Below are positions 1 through 8,817 of a DNA stretch of 64,000 nucleotides, piece after piece (the stretch's first letter is position 1; every line of letters starts with the position of its first letter). Source of the stretch: Cellulomonas persica (GTDB lineage: Bacteria > Actinomycetota > Actinomycetes > Actinomycetales > Cellulomonadaceae). Under the pieces are notes generated by a model that was not told the DNA's origin, ran no database searches, and saw nothing but the letters and a program-made list of their open reading frames with translations. The stretch spans positions 124,001 through 188,000 of the forward strand of contig NZ_BJUA01000005.1 in NCBI RefSeq assembly GCF_007989825.1. The letters are read 5' to 3'. A program made the translations under genes and the position numbers.

Positions 1-1113
1 CGCTCGTGGGGCTGGACGTCCCCGCGCGCGGTCACCGCCTACGTCGTGGGCGGCGTGGGACTCGTCGCGTTCTGGCTGTGCGAACGGCGGGCCGGCAGCG
101 ACGCGATCCTCCCGCTGCGCCTGTTCCGCCTGCGGGTGTTCTCGATCGGGGCCGCGGCCAACGTGGTGATCGGCCTGGCGATGTTCGGCGGGCTCGCGGT
201 CCTGCCGCTGTACCTGCAGATCGTGCGGGGTCAGTCGCCCACCCAGGCCGGGCTGACCCTCATCCCGTTCACCGTCGGGATCATGTCCGGGTCCGTCATC
301 GCGGGCCAGACCACGTCCCGCACGGGCCGGTACAAGATCTTCCCCGTCCTGGGCACGGTCCTGATGATCGTCGGCTGCCTGACGTTCGCGACGCTCGACG
401 TGGACACCCCGTTCGCCTGGATCTTCGCGTTCTCCGTGGTGTTCGGGCTCGGCCTGGGATTCACGATGCAGCCGCTGGTGCTCGCGGTGCAGAACGCGGT
501 CCCCGTGCAGGACATGGGGGTGGCGACGTCCTCGTCGCTGTTCTTCCGGCAGATGGGCGGCACGCTCGGCACCGCGCTGTTCCTGTCGGTGCTGTTCTCC
601 ACGGTCGTCGGCAACATCTCGGAGGCGTTCACCCGCGCGGCCGCGACACCGCAGCTGCAGGGCGCGCTCGCGGACCCGGCGGTGCGCGCCGACCCCGCGA
701 ACGCGCACGTGATCGAGCTGCTCGAGACCGGCCGGACCGACGGGCTGAGCATCGACGACTCGTCGTTCATCTCGGCGCTCGACCCGCGCCTGGCCCGGCC
801 GATCCTCGAGGGCTTCGCCGCATCGATCGACCTGGTCCTGCTGCTCGCGGGCATCGTGATGATCGCCGGCGTGGTGCTGACGGTGCTGCTCCCCGAGCTG
901 CCGCTGCGCACGGTGTCCGGCATCCAGGGCCGCCTGGCCGACGAGGCTGCCGCGGACCGGGCGGCAGCCGCAGCCTCCACCCGAGACGACGGCGACGAGC
1001 CGCCGCAGGCACCCGGACCGCCCGACGACGAGCGCGCGACCGACGACGCAGAACGATTCCGCCAGGGGTCGACGCACGTCACGACGCAGACGACACACAG
1101 CCTCGACCGCTAA
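1..1113 (+). CDS. MFS drug/proton antiporter, DHA2-like (5' partial)
   Basis: The reading frame is open from the first base, so the N-terminal half lies outside the window; the visible part is about 370 residues. It shows at least six hydrophobic segments, the loop GRYKIFPVLG typical of the second half of 14-helix DHA2 (EmrB/QacA-like) exporters, and the stretch SSSLFFRQMGGTLGTA, a known signature in this family. A periplasmic loop between the last two helices (about codons 205-270) and a long, charged, Ala/Asp-rich cytoplasmic tail follow. The family expels drugs or toxic metabolites in exchange for protons; the substrate cannot be read from sequence. A Rieske protein follows after 68 bases on the same strand. 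Confidence 0.9.
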   Translation, partial: RSWGWTSPRAVTAYVVGGVGLVAFWLCERRAGSDAILPLRLFRLRVFSIGAAANVVIGLAMFGGLAVLPLYLQIVRGQSPTQAGLTLIPFTVGIMSGSVIAGQTTSRTGRYKIFPVLGTVLMIVGCLTFATLDVDTPFAWIFAFSVVFGLGLGFTMQPLVLAVQNAVPVQDMGVATSSSLFFRQMGGTLGTALFLSVLFSTVVGNISEAFTRAAATPQLQGALADPAVRADPANAHVIELLETGRTDGLSIDDSSFISALDPRLARPILEGFAASIDLVLLLAGIVMIAGVVLTVLLPELPLRTVSGIQGRLADEAAADRAAAAASTRDDGDEPPQAPGPPDDERATDDAERFRQGSTHVTTQTTHSLDR

Positions 1114-1181
1114 CGTCGCTGCACCGGCCTTCCGGCCGAGCCGTGGGACGACGAGCCATACCGACCACCCGGAGGCACGCG

Positions 1182-1724
1182 ATGACCAGCACCACGACAC
1201 GAGGCCCCGTCGGGACGACCGCTCCCGACCCGGACACCCAGCCGACGCACGACCACCGCTCCTGCGCGGGCTGTCTCGACCGCCGCCAGCTCCTCACGCG
1301 CGCCGGCGGGGTGGGCCTGGCCGTCGCCGGCGCGGCCGTCCTCGCCGCGTGCGGGAGCTCGGCGACCCCCGGCGGCGGCTCGTCCGACGCCGCGAGCAGC
1401 GCAGGCGCCGCCTCGTCCGGCGACGGCGCGACGAGCCCGCTCGCCCAGGTCGCCGACGTGCCCGTGGGCGGTGCGCTGCTCGTCGACAGCGGCGGCCAGA
1501 AGATCCTCCTGGTCCAGGAGTCGCAGGGCACGATCACCGCGGTCAGTGCGATCTGCACCCACCAGGGCTGTACCGTCGCGCCCGGCGAGGGCGACCTGCG
1601 CTGCCCGTGCCACAACTCCGTGTTCGCGCTCGACGGCGCCACGGTGTCCGGGCCCGCCGAGAAGCCCCTCCCGAGCGTGGAGGTCCACGTGAAGGACGGG
1701 GCTGTGTTCTCCGGGGCGGCATGA
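1182..1724 (+). CDS. Rieske [2Fe-2S] protein with Tat/lipoprotein signal
   Basis: 180 residues, starting at the ATG behind GGAGG at 1171-1175. The N-terminus carries a CAGC motif, then DRRQLLTRAGG (a twin-arginine signal), a hydrophobic stretch and a lipobox LAAC, so the folded protein should be exported by Tat and lipid-anchored outside the membrane. After a Gly/Ser-rich spacer comes a Rieske domain with both cluster-binding boxes, CTHQGC and CPCHNS, and a short GPAEKPL loop. It is much shorter than the QcrA Rieske subunit of the bc1 complex and stands without qcr genes, so it is a free-standing periplasmic electron carrier of unknown partner. The next gene, a membrane protein, begins one base after its stop, so the two are probably co-transcribed. 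Confidence 0.93.
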   Translation: MTSTTTRGPVGTTAPDPDTQPTHDHRSCAGCLDRRQLLTRAGGVGLAVAGAAVLAACGSSATPGGGSSDAASSAGAASSGDGATSPLAQVADVPVGGALLVDSGGQKILLVQESQGTITAVSAICTHQGCTVAPGEGDLRCPCHNSVFALDGATVSGPAEKPLPSVEVHVKDGAVFSGAA

Positions 1725-1725
1725 C

Positions 1726-2151
1726 ATGACCACCGCACCGCACGCCGCACCGGTCGGCACCACGCGCTCGGTCGCGTGGCTCTGGCGGGTCCTGACCGCC
1801 CTCGTCGTCGCGATCTCCGGGGCGGTGCACGTGTACCTCGTCGCCGTGGAGGACTACGGCGGCGGCGACGGCAACTGGCTCGCGACGGCGTTCTGGTTGC
1901 AGGGCATCGGCGGGCTCGTGCTCGCGGTGCTCGTGCTCACGTGGCGCTCGCCGCTGCCCCTGCTCGGGGCGGTGGCGTTCGGCCTGAGCACGCTCGTCGG
2001 CTTCCTGCTCGCGGTGTACCTGCCCGACGGCCTGTTCGGCGTGCGGTCGCTGTGGGGCGGGTGGCCCGAGATGGTCTCGGCGGTCACCGAGGCGCTCGCG
2101 GTGGTCGGTGGTGCGGCGGCGCTCGTGCAGGAGCGGCGGCGGCGCGTCTGA
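1726..2151 (+). CDS. Small four-helix membrane protein, unknown function
   Basis: 141 residues with four predicted transmembrane segments (about residues 20-38, 50-70, 78-97 and 115-133) and short loops; the C-terminus is basic (ERRRRV). The start lies one base after the Rieske stop, with no separate ribosome site, so translation is probably coupled. The overall shape resembles DoxX-like or other small actinobacterial membrane proteins, but I do not recognise a specific family. Its pairing with an exported Rieske protein makes a membrane partner in electron transfer conceivable; this is inference only. Confidence 0.8.
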   Translation: MTTAPHAAPVGTTRSVAWLWRVLTALVVAISGAVHVYLVAVEDYGGGDGNWLATAFWLQGIGGLVLAVLVLTWRSPLPLLGAVAFGLSTLVGFLLAVYLPDGLFGVRSLWGGWPEMVSAVTEALAVVGGAAALVQERRRRV

Positions 2152-2249
2152 CCTCGTCGGCGCGCGTCTCACGTCGCGGGCCGAGCTTGACCGGTTGCTC
2201 CCGGATTGCCAGGGTCACCCTGCCCCGCCGCCGACATCCCGGAGCACCC

Positions 2250-3089
2250 GTGCAGCGTCGCCTGGTTCACGTCGTCCCCCTCGTCGTCGCGGGCTGCGCG
2301 CTCGTGGCGGCGTGCTCACCCGGCTCGGACGGTCCGTCGCGCGTGGCGCCGTCCGTGACGACGACCGCGACCGCTGCGGCCGGAGCGCCCGACAGCGGCG
2401 AGACGCCCGCTGGTGCGCTCCCGCCGGACGCGGTGGCGCCTGTGCCCGCGCCCGCATCGTGCACCTCCATCACGCTCGTCGAGGGTGCCGCGATCACCAG
2501 CGAGGAGCTAGCCGCGTGCCTCGCCGATCACATGCGCTGGGCCCGCAGCGGGCACCAGGAGGTGCGGCTCGCAGGCACCACGACGCGCGTGGACTGGGTG
2601 CTCACGGACGAGGGTCTGCACGCGTTGACCGACCGCGAGCCGGGCGGACGCGTCGCCCTCACGCCGACTCGGGGCTGGATCGAGGACGAGTCCGGCTGGG
2701 TCGAGGGGGACCCGGCGGGCGACTCCGAGGCCGCGCTCGCGGCGCAGGGCGTGGACATCCTGCGCTCGTCGCTCGACCCGACGTTCCTCGACGCCATGAT
2801 CCGGCTCGCGCCGGGGTTCACGGTCGACGGTCGCGAGGAGGTCGAGCTCGCGGACGGCACGACGACGTCGCTGTGGGCGATCCGCGCCGACGCTCCGTTC
2901 CCGACGTTCGCGGACAGCACCACGACCGAGCTCGTCGTGTGGACCCCCACGCCCGGCCCGACCGCGCGGATCGACGTCACCTCGACCACGCCCGGCGCGG
3001 GCGAGGGCACGTCGACCACGTTCTACTCGCAGTGGGGCGAGCTCCCGGACCTCGCCGAGCTCGAGGAGCTCGCCGGCGAGATCGGCTGA
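2250..3089 (+). CDS. Putative lipoprotein, LppX/LprG-like size and layout
   Basis: 279 residues from a GTG with GGAG eight bases upstream. The signal sequence ends in a lipobox ALVAAC with Cys22, followed by a Ser/Thr/Ala/Pro-rich linker to about residue 70, then a folded domain rich in beta-strand-like alternation. The length and layout recall mycobacterial LppX/LprG/LprA lipid-binding lipoproteins, but I see no diagnostic motif, so that link is weak. It is exported and lipid-anchored with reasonable certainty. It converges with the E2 gene, the two stops being only two bases apart. Confidence 0.8.
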   Translation: MQRRLVHVVPLVVAGCALVAACSPGSDGPSRVAPSVTTTATAAAGAPDSGETPAGALPPDAVAPVPAPASCTSITLVEGAAITSEELAACLADHMRWARSGHQEVRLAGTTTRVDWVLTDEGLHALTDREPGGRVALTPTRGWIEDESGWVEGDPAGDSEAALAAQGVDILRSSLDPTFLDAMIRLAPGFTVDGREEVELADGTTTSLWAIRADAPFPTFADSTTTELVVWTPTPGPTARIDVTSTTPGAGEGTSTTFYSQWGELPDLAELEELAGEIG

Positions 3090-3091
3090 CT

Positions 3092-4675
3092 TCAGCCCCA
3101 GACGAGACCCTGGGCCGGGTCCGCGAGGACGGCCGCGACGTCGGCGAGCACGCGTGAGCCGAGCTCGCCGTCGACGAGACGGTGGTCGAAGCTCAGCGCG
3201 AGCTGCGTGACCGAGCGCACCTTGATCTTGCCCTTGTGCACCCACGGCTGCTCACGGATCGCGCCGAACGCCAGGATCGCCGCCTCGCCCGGGTTGAGGA
3301 TCGGCGTTCCCGTGTCGATGCCGAACACCCCGACGTTGGTGATGGTGATGGTGCCGTCGGCCATGTCGGTGGGCGACGTGCGGCCCGCACGCGCGGTGGA
3401 CGTGAGCTCGCCGAGCGCGGCCGCGAGCTCGTGCAGGCCGAGCCGGTGCGCGTCCTTGACATTCGGCACGACGAGCCCGCGCGGCGTGGCCGCCGCGATA
3501 CCGAGGTTCACGTAGTGCTTGTAGACGATCTCCTGCGCGGCCTCGTCCCAGCTCGCGTTGATCTCCGGGTGGCGACGGACCGCGAGCAGGAGCGCCTTCG
3601 CGGCGACGAGCAGCGGCGTGACGCGCACGTCCGCGAACTCCTTGTCGCCGCGCAGCTTCTCGACGAGCTTCATGGTCCGCGTGACGTCGACCGTGTGGAA
3701 CACCGTGACGTGCGGGGCCGTGAACGCCGAGGTGACCATGGCCTCCGCGGTGCGCTTGCGCACCGACTTCACGGGCACGCGCGTCTGCCGACCGTCGGAC
3801 GAGACGGTGCCGGACGCGAGCCACGGCTGGTCGTCGCCCGGGTAGGTCGCCAGCGTGCGGGCCTCGGCCTGCGCGGCGTGCGCGAGCACGTCCTCGCGCG
3901 TGACGATCCCGCCGGGCCCCGTGGGAGTGAGCGAGTCGAGGTCGACGCCGAGCTCGCGCGCGAGCTTGCGCACGGGCGGCTTGGCCAGCGCGTGCGTGCG
4001 GCCCGGCGGTGCCGCCGCGGGGGTGGTCGCACCGGCCTCACCGCGCGGACGCCGCGCCGAACCACCGGCAGCCAGCCCGTACCCGACGAGCACCGACTCG
4101 CGCTGCTCCGCCGCGGCGGGCTGCGCGGCGGACCGGACGGCAGGGGCGGCGGCGGTGGAGCCGTCGGCAGCCGGCACAGCGGCCGCCGCGCGCTCGGCGG
4201 CCCCGCGCGCCTCGCGTGCGGCCTCGATCTCCTCGGCGCCACCGGGCTCGACCCCGCTGTGCCGCACGGCACCGCCGACGTGCCGGACCGCGCCCGTCGT
4301 CGTCGCGGGCTCGTCGGACGCAGCCTCGCCGGACGCAGCCTCGCCGGTCGCACGCTCGTCGGCTGCGGCGTCACCGGACGCGGCGGAACCGGACGCACCC
4401 TCGTCGGACCCGACAGGGGCCTCGCCGTCCGGGTCCGTGTCGATCTCGATGATCGGCGTGCCGACGTCGACCGTGGTGCCGGGCTCGACGAGCAGCCGCG
4501 TCACGACCCCGGCCCACGGGCACGGCAGGTCGACGAGCGACTTGGCGGTCTCGATCTCCACGATCGTCTGGTTGACCTCGACCGTGTCGCCGACGGCCAC
4601 GTGCCACTCGACGATCTCGGCCTCGGTGAGGCCCTCACCCGCGTCGGGGAGGGGGAACTGCTGGTACGTGGGCAC
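3092..4675 (-). CDS. 2-oxoacid dehydrogenase E2 (dihydrolipoamide acyltransferase)
   Basis: 527 residues. Residues 1-80 form one lipoyl domain with the lipoylated lysine in EIETAKSLVDLP (Lys45). A long Ala/Glu/Ser/Thr-rich linker follows (about 80-215), then the E1/E3-binding domain (KPPVRKLARELGVDLDSL), a second linker, and the trimeric catalytic domain from about 300 with the acyltransferase motif DHRLVDG (His498, Asp502). The enzyme moves the acyl group from E1-bound ThDP to CoA in the cytoplasm. A single lipoyl domain and E1 in two chains fit either a branched-chain 2-oxoacid or a pyruvate dehydrogenase of the Gram-positive type; sequence alone does not decide. It is last in the operon, 24 bases after E1beta, and no E3 gene is nearby. 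The linker DNA contains short repeats. Confidence 0.95.
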   Translation of the reverse strand: MPTYQQFPLPDAGEGLTEAEIVEWHVAVGDTVEVNQTIVEIETAKSLVDLPCPWAGVVTRLLVEPGTTVDVGTPIIEIDTDPDGEAPVGSDEGASGSAASGDAAADERATGEAASGEAASDEPATTTGAVRHVGGAVRHSGVEPGGAEEIEAAREARGAAERAAAAVPAADGSTAAAPAVRSAAQPAAAEQRESVLVGYGLAAGGSARRPRGEAGATTPAAAPPGRTHALAKPPVRKLARELGVDLDSLTPTGPGGIVTREDVLAHAAQAEARTLATYPGDDQPWLASGTVSSDGRQTRVPVKSVRKRTAEAMVTSAFTAPHVTVFHTVDVTRTMKLVEKLRGDKEFADVRVTPLLVAAKALLLAVRRHPEINASWDEAAQEIVYKHYVNLGIAAATPRGLVVPNVKDAHRLGLHELAAALGELTSTARAGRTSPTDMADGTITITNVGVFGIDTGTPILNPGEAAILAFGAIREQPWVHKGKIKVRSVTQLALSFDHRLVDGELGSRVLADVAAVLADPAQGLVWG

Positions 4676-4699
4676 GTCGTCTCCTGTGAGCGGCCGGGG

Positions 4700-5911
4700 T
4701 CAGAACGCGAGCGCGCGGTCCACGGCGTCGAGCACGCGGTCCAGGCCCGGCAGGTAGTCGTGCTCGATCTTCGCGACCGGGTAGGGCACGTGGAAACCGC
4801 CGACGCGCAGCACGGGCGCCTCGAGGTGGAAGAAGCACTCCTCGGTGATGCGGGCCGCGACCTCGGCGCCGGTCCCGTACATGACGGGCGCCTCGTGCAC
4901 GACGACGCACCGGCCGGTGCGCTGCACGGACGCGGCGACGGTCGCGGTGTCGAGCGGCGACAGGGTGCGCAGGTCGACGACCTCGATGCTCGTGCCCTCG
5001 GCCGCGGCCGCCTCGGCGGCCTTGAGCGCGGTGGTGACGGTCGGTCCGTACGCGACGAGCGTGACGTCGGTGCCCGCGCGCACGACCCGCGCGGTGTCCA
5101 TGCCGGTCGCGGCGTCGCCGTGCGGCGCGGTCGCGGGCGCGTCGAGGTCGACCTCGCCCTTCTCCCAGTACCGGCCCTTGGGCTCGAAGAACAGCACCGG
5201 GTCGGGCGACGTGACGGCCTGCTGGATCAGCGCGTACGCCTCGGCGGGGCTCGACGGCGTGACCACCCGCAGGCCCGCGGTGTGCGCGAACAGCACCTCG
5301 GGGGACTCACTGTGGTGCTCGACCGCACCGATCCCGCCGCCGTACGGCACGCGGATCACGACGGGCAGGTTCAGGCGCCCGCGCGAGCGGTAGTGCATCT
5401 TCGCGAGCTGGGTCGTGATCTGGTCGTACGCGGGGAAGATGAACCCGTCGAACTGGATCTCGAGCACGGGGCGGTAGCCGCGCAGCGCCAGGCCGATCGC
5501 GGTGCCGACGATGCCCGACTCGGCGAGCGGGGTGTCGACCACGCGGTCGTCACCGAACTCGGCCTGCAGCCCGTCGGTCACGCGGAACACACCGCCGAGC
5601 CGGCCGATGTCCTCGCCCATGAGCAGGACCTTGTCGTCGTCCGCGAGCGCGCGCCGCAGGCCGAGCGTGATGGCCTTGGCGAACGTGAGCTTCTGGACGC
5701 CCGTGGGGAACGGCGGGATGTCCGACGAGCGTGCGGGCGCGCCGGTGGTCGCGGCCGACGACGCCGCAGGTGCGTGGGTCGTGGCGGTGGTCGTGGCGTC
5801 CGTCGGACCGCTCGTGGTGGTTGTCGGACCGGTCGACGCCGGACGCACGGCGGCGTGCGGTGCCGCGGGGAGGTGGAGGCCGGCGGGGCTGTCGTGCGTC
5901 GCGGTGCTCAT
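4700..5911 (-). CDS. 2-oxoacid dehydrogenase E1 beta subunit
   Basis: 403 residues. The ATG overlaps the E1alpha stop as ATGA, with AGGGGAG just upstream, which fixes the start. The first 70 or so residues are a low-complexity Ala/Thr/Pro/Ser extension that ordinary E1beta chains (about 325-340 residues) lack. The rest is canonical: KLTFAKAITLGLRRAL, LMGEDIG (the ThDP-contacting glutamate), DTPLAESGIVG, EIQFDGFIFPAYDQI and HHSESPEVLF. It pairs with E1alpha to decarboxylate a 2-oxoacid and reductively acylate the E2 lipoyl group. The neighbouring subunits also carry unusual low-complexity tails or linkers. Confidence 0.95.
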   Translation of the reverse strand: MSTATHDSPAGLHLPAAPHAAVRPASTGPTTTTSGPTDATTTATTHAPAASSAATTGAPARSSDIPPFPTGVQKLTFAKAITLGLRRALADDDKVLLMGEDIGRLGGVFRVTDGLQAEFGDDRVVDTPLAESGIVGTAIGLALRGYRPVLEIQFDGFIFPAYDQITTQLAKMHYRSRGRLNLPVVIRVPYGGGIGAVEHHSESPEVLFAHTAGLRVVTPSSPAEAYALIQQAVTSPDPVLFFEPKGRYWEKGEVDLDAPATAPHGDAATGMDTARVVRAGTDVTLVAYGPTVTTALKAAEAAAAEGTSIEVVDLRTLSPLDTATVAASVQRTGRCVVVHEAPVMYGTGAEVAARITEECFFHLEAPVLRVGGFHVPYPVAKIEHDYLPGLDRVLDAVDRALAF

Positions 5912-7272
5912 CGGTGGCTCCCCTCGGAGTGACCCGGCCGGTCCAGGAACGACGACTCGTAGGACTCGAACCATGCGCGCTCGGCCTCGACGCCCGCGTG
6001 CGGCGTGGCGTACACGTGCTCGAACATCGACGCGGCCGACGGGTGACCCATCGCGCGGATCGTCGTGCGGATGTGCTCGCCGAGCGCGTCGCCCTCGGCC
6101 GCGAGCGACGCGAGGAACTGCGACGGCAGCGCGTCGCGCGACTCGAGGTACGCGCGCAGGCGCTCGATCGGGTCGCGGCGGCGCCAGTACTCCTCCTGCT
6201 CGGACGAGCGGTAGCGCGACGGGTCGTCGGACGTGGTGTGCGCGCCCATGCGGTAGGTGAACGCCTCGACGAACGTCGGGCCGCCGCCCGAGCGGGCGCG
6301 CTCGAGCGCCTGCGCGGTCACCGCGTAGCTCGCGAGCACGTCGTTGCCGTCGACCCGGACCGCGGGGATGCCGAAGCCCGGCGCACGCGCGGCGATCGGG
6401 ACGGTGGCCTGACGTGTCGTCGGCTCGGAGATCGCCCACTGGTTGTTCTGGCAGAACAGCACCACGGGCGCCTGGTTGACCGCCGCGAAGACGAGCGCCT
6501 CGCTCACGTCGCCCTGCGAGGTCGCACCGTCGCCGAAGTACGTGACGACCGCGGTGTCCTTCTCGGGGTCACCGGTCCCGACGAGCCCGTCGCGCACGAC
6601 GCCCATCGCGTAACCCGTGGCGTGCAGCGTGTGCGAGCCGATGACCAGCGTGTAGAGGTGGAAGCCGTGCGCGACCGGGTCCCAGCCGCCGTGGTCCACG
6701 CCGCGGAACAGCCGCAGCACGTCGGTCAGGTCGACGCCCCGCACGTGCGCGACGCCGTGCTCGCGGTAGCTGGGGAACACGTGGTCCTGCGGGCGCAGCG
6801 CGTGCCCGGAGCCGACCTGCGCGGCTTCCTGCCCGAGCGCCTGCGCGAACAGCGCGAGCTCGCCCTGGCGCTGCAGCGCGGTCGCCTCGGTGTCGAACCG
6901 CCGCACGAGCACCATGTCGCGGTACATCGCGCGCAGGTCGTCGTCCGTGAGCGCTGCGACGTACGCGTCGTACTCGGGGTGCGCTACCCGCTCGCCCGTG
7001 GGCGTGAGGAGCTGCACGAGCCCCTCCTCGGCCAGCGGGCCGCCCTCGAACGCGGGCTGGGCCGACGAAGACTGGGCCGACGAGGGCTGGGAGGTGGAGT
7101 AGGCCGCGGCCCGGCCGTCCGTGGTGAGGACGGGGGCCGCGGCCGGCCCGCCGTGGGTGGCGGCGGGCGTCCAGGGCGCAGCGGGCGCCGTCGAGCCGGA
7201 CGGTGATCCGGTCGGACGGGCCCCGGGTGCTGCGGGGGTGAGGTCGGCGTGGGGGAGGCCGGACGAGCTCAC
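5908..7272 (-). CDS. 2-oxoacid dehydrogenase E1 alpha subunit
   Basis: 454 residues if the GTG at 7272 is used; it has GAAGGAG (7279-7285) in front. An upstream in-frame start at 7338 would run into the operator and has no ribosome site. The first 80 or so residues are an Ala/Ser/Gly/Pro-rich extension containing SSAQSSSAQP. The catalytic core has YRDMVLVRRFD, the ThDP/Mg motif GDGATSQGD...NQAPVVLFCQNNQWAIS, and the phospho-loop-like segment RMGAHTTSDDPSRYR. It forms the alpha2beta2 E1 that decarboxylates a 2-oxoacid. It heads the E1alpha-E1beta-E2 operon and lies downstream of the double palindrome at 7337-7371, which probably controls it. Confidence 0.95.
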   Translation of the reverse strand: MSSSGLPHADLTPAAPGARPTGSPSGSTAPAAPWTPAATHGGPAAAPVLTTDGRAAAYSTSQPSSAQSSSAQPAFEGGPLAEEGLVQLLTPTGERVAHPEYDAYVAALTDDDLRAMYRDMVLVRRFDTEATALQRQGELALFAQALGQEAAQVGSGHALRPQDHVFPSYREHGVAHVRGVDLTDVLRLFRGVDHGGWDPVAHGFHLYTLVIGSHTLHATGYAMGVVRDGLVGTGDPEKDTAVVTYFGDGATSQGDVSEALVFAAVNQAPVVLFCQNNQWAISEPTTRQATVPIAARAPGFGIPAVRVDGNDVLASYAVTAQALERARSGGGPTFVEAFTYRMGAHTTSDDPSRYRSSEQEEYWRRRDPIERLRAYLESRDALPSQFLASLAAEGDALGEHIRTTIRAMGHPSAASMFEHVYATPHAGVEAERAWFESYESSFLDRPGHSEGSHR

Positions 7273-7640
7273 GCGGTGCTCCTTCGCGTGCAGCGGCGGT
7301 GGCCGCTCCGGAACGTCGGGGCTTGGTCCAGCACCCAACCTACGTCACCGTAGCCTACGCATCCGTAGGTTCCAGGCAACCCCTGCGACAAGGTTCGTCC
7401 GCCCGACTTGTCGGCACCCCACAGGCCGCCCGGGCGCCCGTGCCGGCGCCCGCACCAGGGTGCTCCACGAGCCCGTCGGGCGCACGACCAGACGTCGCCG
7501 CAGATCAGGCCCGCGACGCTCGCGACCGGACGAGCCCCGCGCCCAGCGGACCGCCCAACCAGCCGAGGCAGCCCGACCTGGACGCCAGCGGGGACGGGAT
7601 GTCAGCGGGGATCAGTCGCCGGGGATCAACGGCGACGCGG
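7273..7640. other. Intergenic region between aminotransferase and E1alpha
   Basis: About 370 bases without a convincing gene. It holds the E1alpha ribosome site and the double palindrome at 7337-7371. The part from about 7390 to 7640, immediately downstream of the aminotransferase stop, shows no ORF with a ribosome site and no clear terminator hairpin. Confidence 0.6.
7337..7371. promoter_or_regulatory. Double-palindrome operator upstream of the E1alpha operon
   Basis: Two 14-bp palindromes of the form CTACG-N4-CGTAG lie side by side (7340-7353 and 7355-7368) separated by one base. The whole 35-bp element is itself a dyad centred on base 7354, with outer arms AACCTACG and CGTAGGTT. This looks like a site for two dimers of a TetR-type repressor bound cooperatively. 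It is 65 bases upstream of the E1alpha start. No regulator gene is adjacent, so the protein that binds it must be encoded elsewhere. Confidence 0.8.
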
Positions 7641-8714
7641 TCAGCGGGCGAGGTGCTGCGCGGTGACCTCGAGCAGGAGGTCGGTCGCCTCGGGCTCGCC
7701 GACGCTCACGCGCACGCCGTCACCCGCGAACGCACGCACGATCACGCCGCCCCGCGAGCACCGCTCCGCGAAGGACGTCGCGTGGTCGCCCACGCCGAAC
7801 CACACGAAGTTCGCCTCGCTGTCCGGAACGGTCCAGCCCTGCGCCCGCAGCGCGGCGAGCATGCGCGTGCGCTCCTGGACGATCGCGTCGACGCGTGCGA
7901 GCAGCTCGTCGCGCGCCCGCAGCGACGCCAGCGCGGCAAGCTGGGCGACGTGCGAGACCCCGAACGGCGTCGAGGCCGCGCGGATGCCCGCCGCGTGCCG
8001 GGCGCGCGCGACGGCGAACCCGACGCGCAGCCCGGCCAGTCCGTACGCCTTGGAGAAGGTGCGCAGCAGCACGACGTTCCGGCGCGCGGCGAACACCGCC
8101 AGGCCGTCCGCGGCCGCGGGGTCGCGCACGAACTCGACGTACGCCTCGTCGAGCACGACGAGCACGTGCTCGGGGACCGCGTCGAGGAACTGCTCGAGCT
8201 CGTCGGCACGGACGGCCGGGCCCGTCGGGTTGTTGGGGGTGCACACCAGGACGACGCGCGTGCGGTCGGTGACCGCGGCCGCCATCGCGGGCAGGTCGAG
8301 CCGCCCGTCGTCGGTCACCGGGACGCGCACGCCCTGCGCACCGGCGAGCGTGACCGCGATCGGGTACGCCTCGAACGAGCGCCACGGGAAGACGACCTCG
8401 TCGCCGGCCTCGCAGAACGCGGTCAGCACGTGCCCGAGCACGGCGACGGACCCGCAGCCCACGACGACCTGGTCCGGCGCGACGCCGAGGTCCTGGGCGA
8501 TCGCCTCGGTCAGCTCGGTCGCGTACATGTCCGGGTAGCGGTTGACGTCGACCGCGGCGTCGGCGATCGCGGCCATCACGGACGGCAGCGGCGGGTACGG
8601 GTTCTCGTTCGACGAGAGCTTGAACGCGGCGGCGCCGACGGGTGAGCGGGCACCGGGCACGTAGGGCGGCAGGTCGGCCAGGGCGCGGCGCAGGGTGGGG
8701 CGGCTCACGTGCAC
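7641..8714 (-). CDS. Aromatic / histidinol-phosphate class aminotransferase
   Basis: 357 residues from a GTG at 8714; a second GTG at 8708 is equally possible and no good ribosome site helps to choose. It is a PLP fold-type I enzyme with SSNENPYPPLPSV, CTPNNPTGPAV, the Asp-Tyr pair DEAYVEF, and the Schiff-base lysine in TFSKAYGLAGLRVGF. These match the HisC/Pat branch. It stands alone, away from other his genes, so an aromatic amino acid aminotransferase (Pat-like) is more likely than the housekeeping HisC. The gene lies upstream of the oxoacid dehydrogenase operon on the same strand but is separated by that operon's own operator. Confidence 0.88.
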   Translation of the reverse strand: MHVSRPTLRRALADLPPYVPGARSPVGAAAFKLSSNENPYPPLPSVMAAIADAAVDVNRYPDMYATELTEAIAQDLGVAPDQVVVGCGSVAVLGHVLTAFCEAGDEVVFPWRSFEAYPIAVTLAGAQGVRVPVTDDGRLDLPAMAAAVTDRTRVVLVCTPNNPTGPAVRADELEQFLDAVPEHVLVVLDEAYVEFVRDPAAADGLAVFAARRNVVLLRTFSKAYGLAGLRVGFAVARARHAAGIRAASTPFGVSHVAQLAALASLRARDELLARVDAIVQERTRMLAALRAQGWTVPDSEANFVWFGVGDHATSFAERCSRGGVIVRAFAGDGVRVSVGEPEATDLLLEVTAQHLAR

Positions 8715-8817
8715 AGGATGCCACCGATGCCCGGGGCGCCGACCGGGGCGTTCGCCCGGTGACCGCCGGCCCTGTCGCCGCCCGACGGCACGCTCGTCCG
8801 ACGCGCGTCGGCCCGGG

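Noticed and set aside
6-1724. A 572-codon open frame running through the start of the window
   Set aside because: Only its last 181 codons (from 1182) are a gene, the Rieske protein. The earlier part is Arg/Pro-rich out-of-frame reading of the MFS gene.
3182-5932. A 916-codon open frame on the plus strand
   Set aside because: It is the antisense of the E2 and E1beta genes; the composition (Arg/Val/Asp/Gly) and lack of motifs show it is a high-GC shadow.
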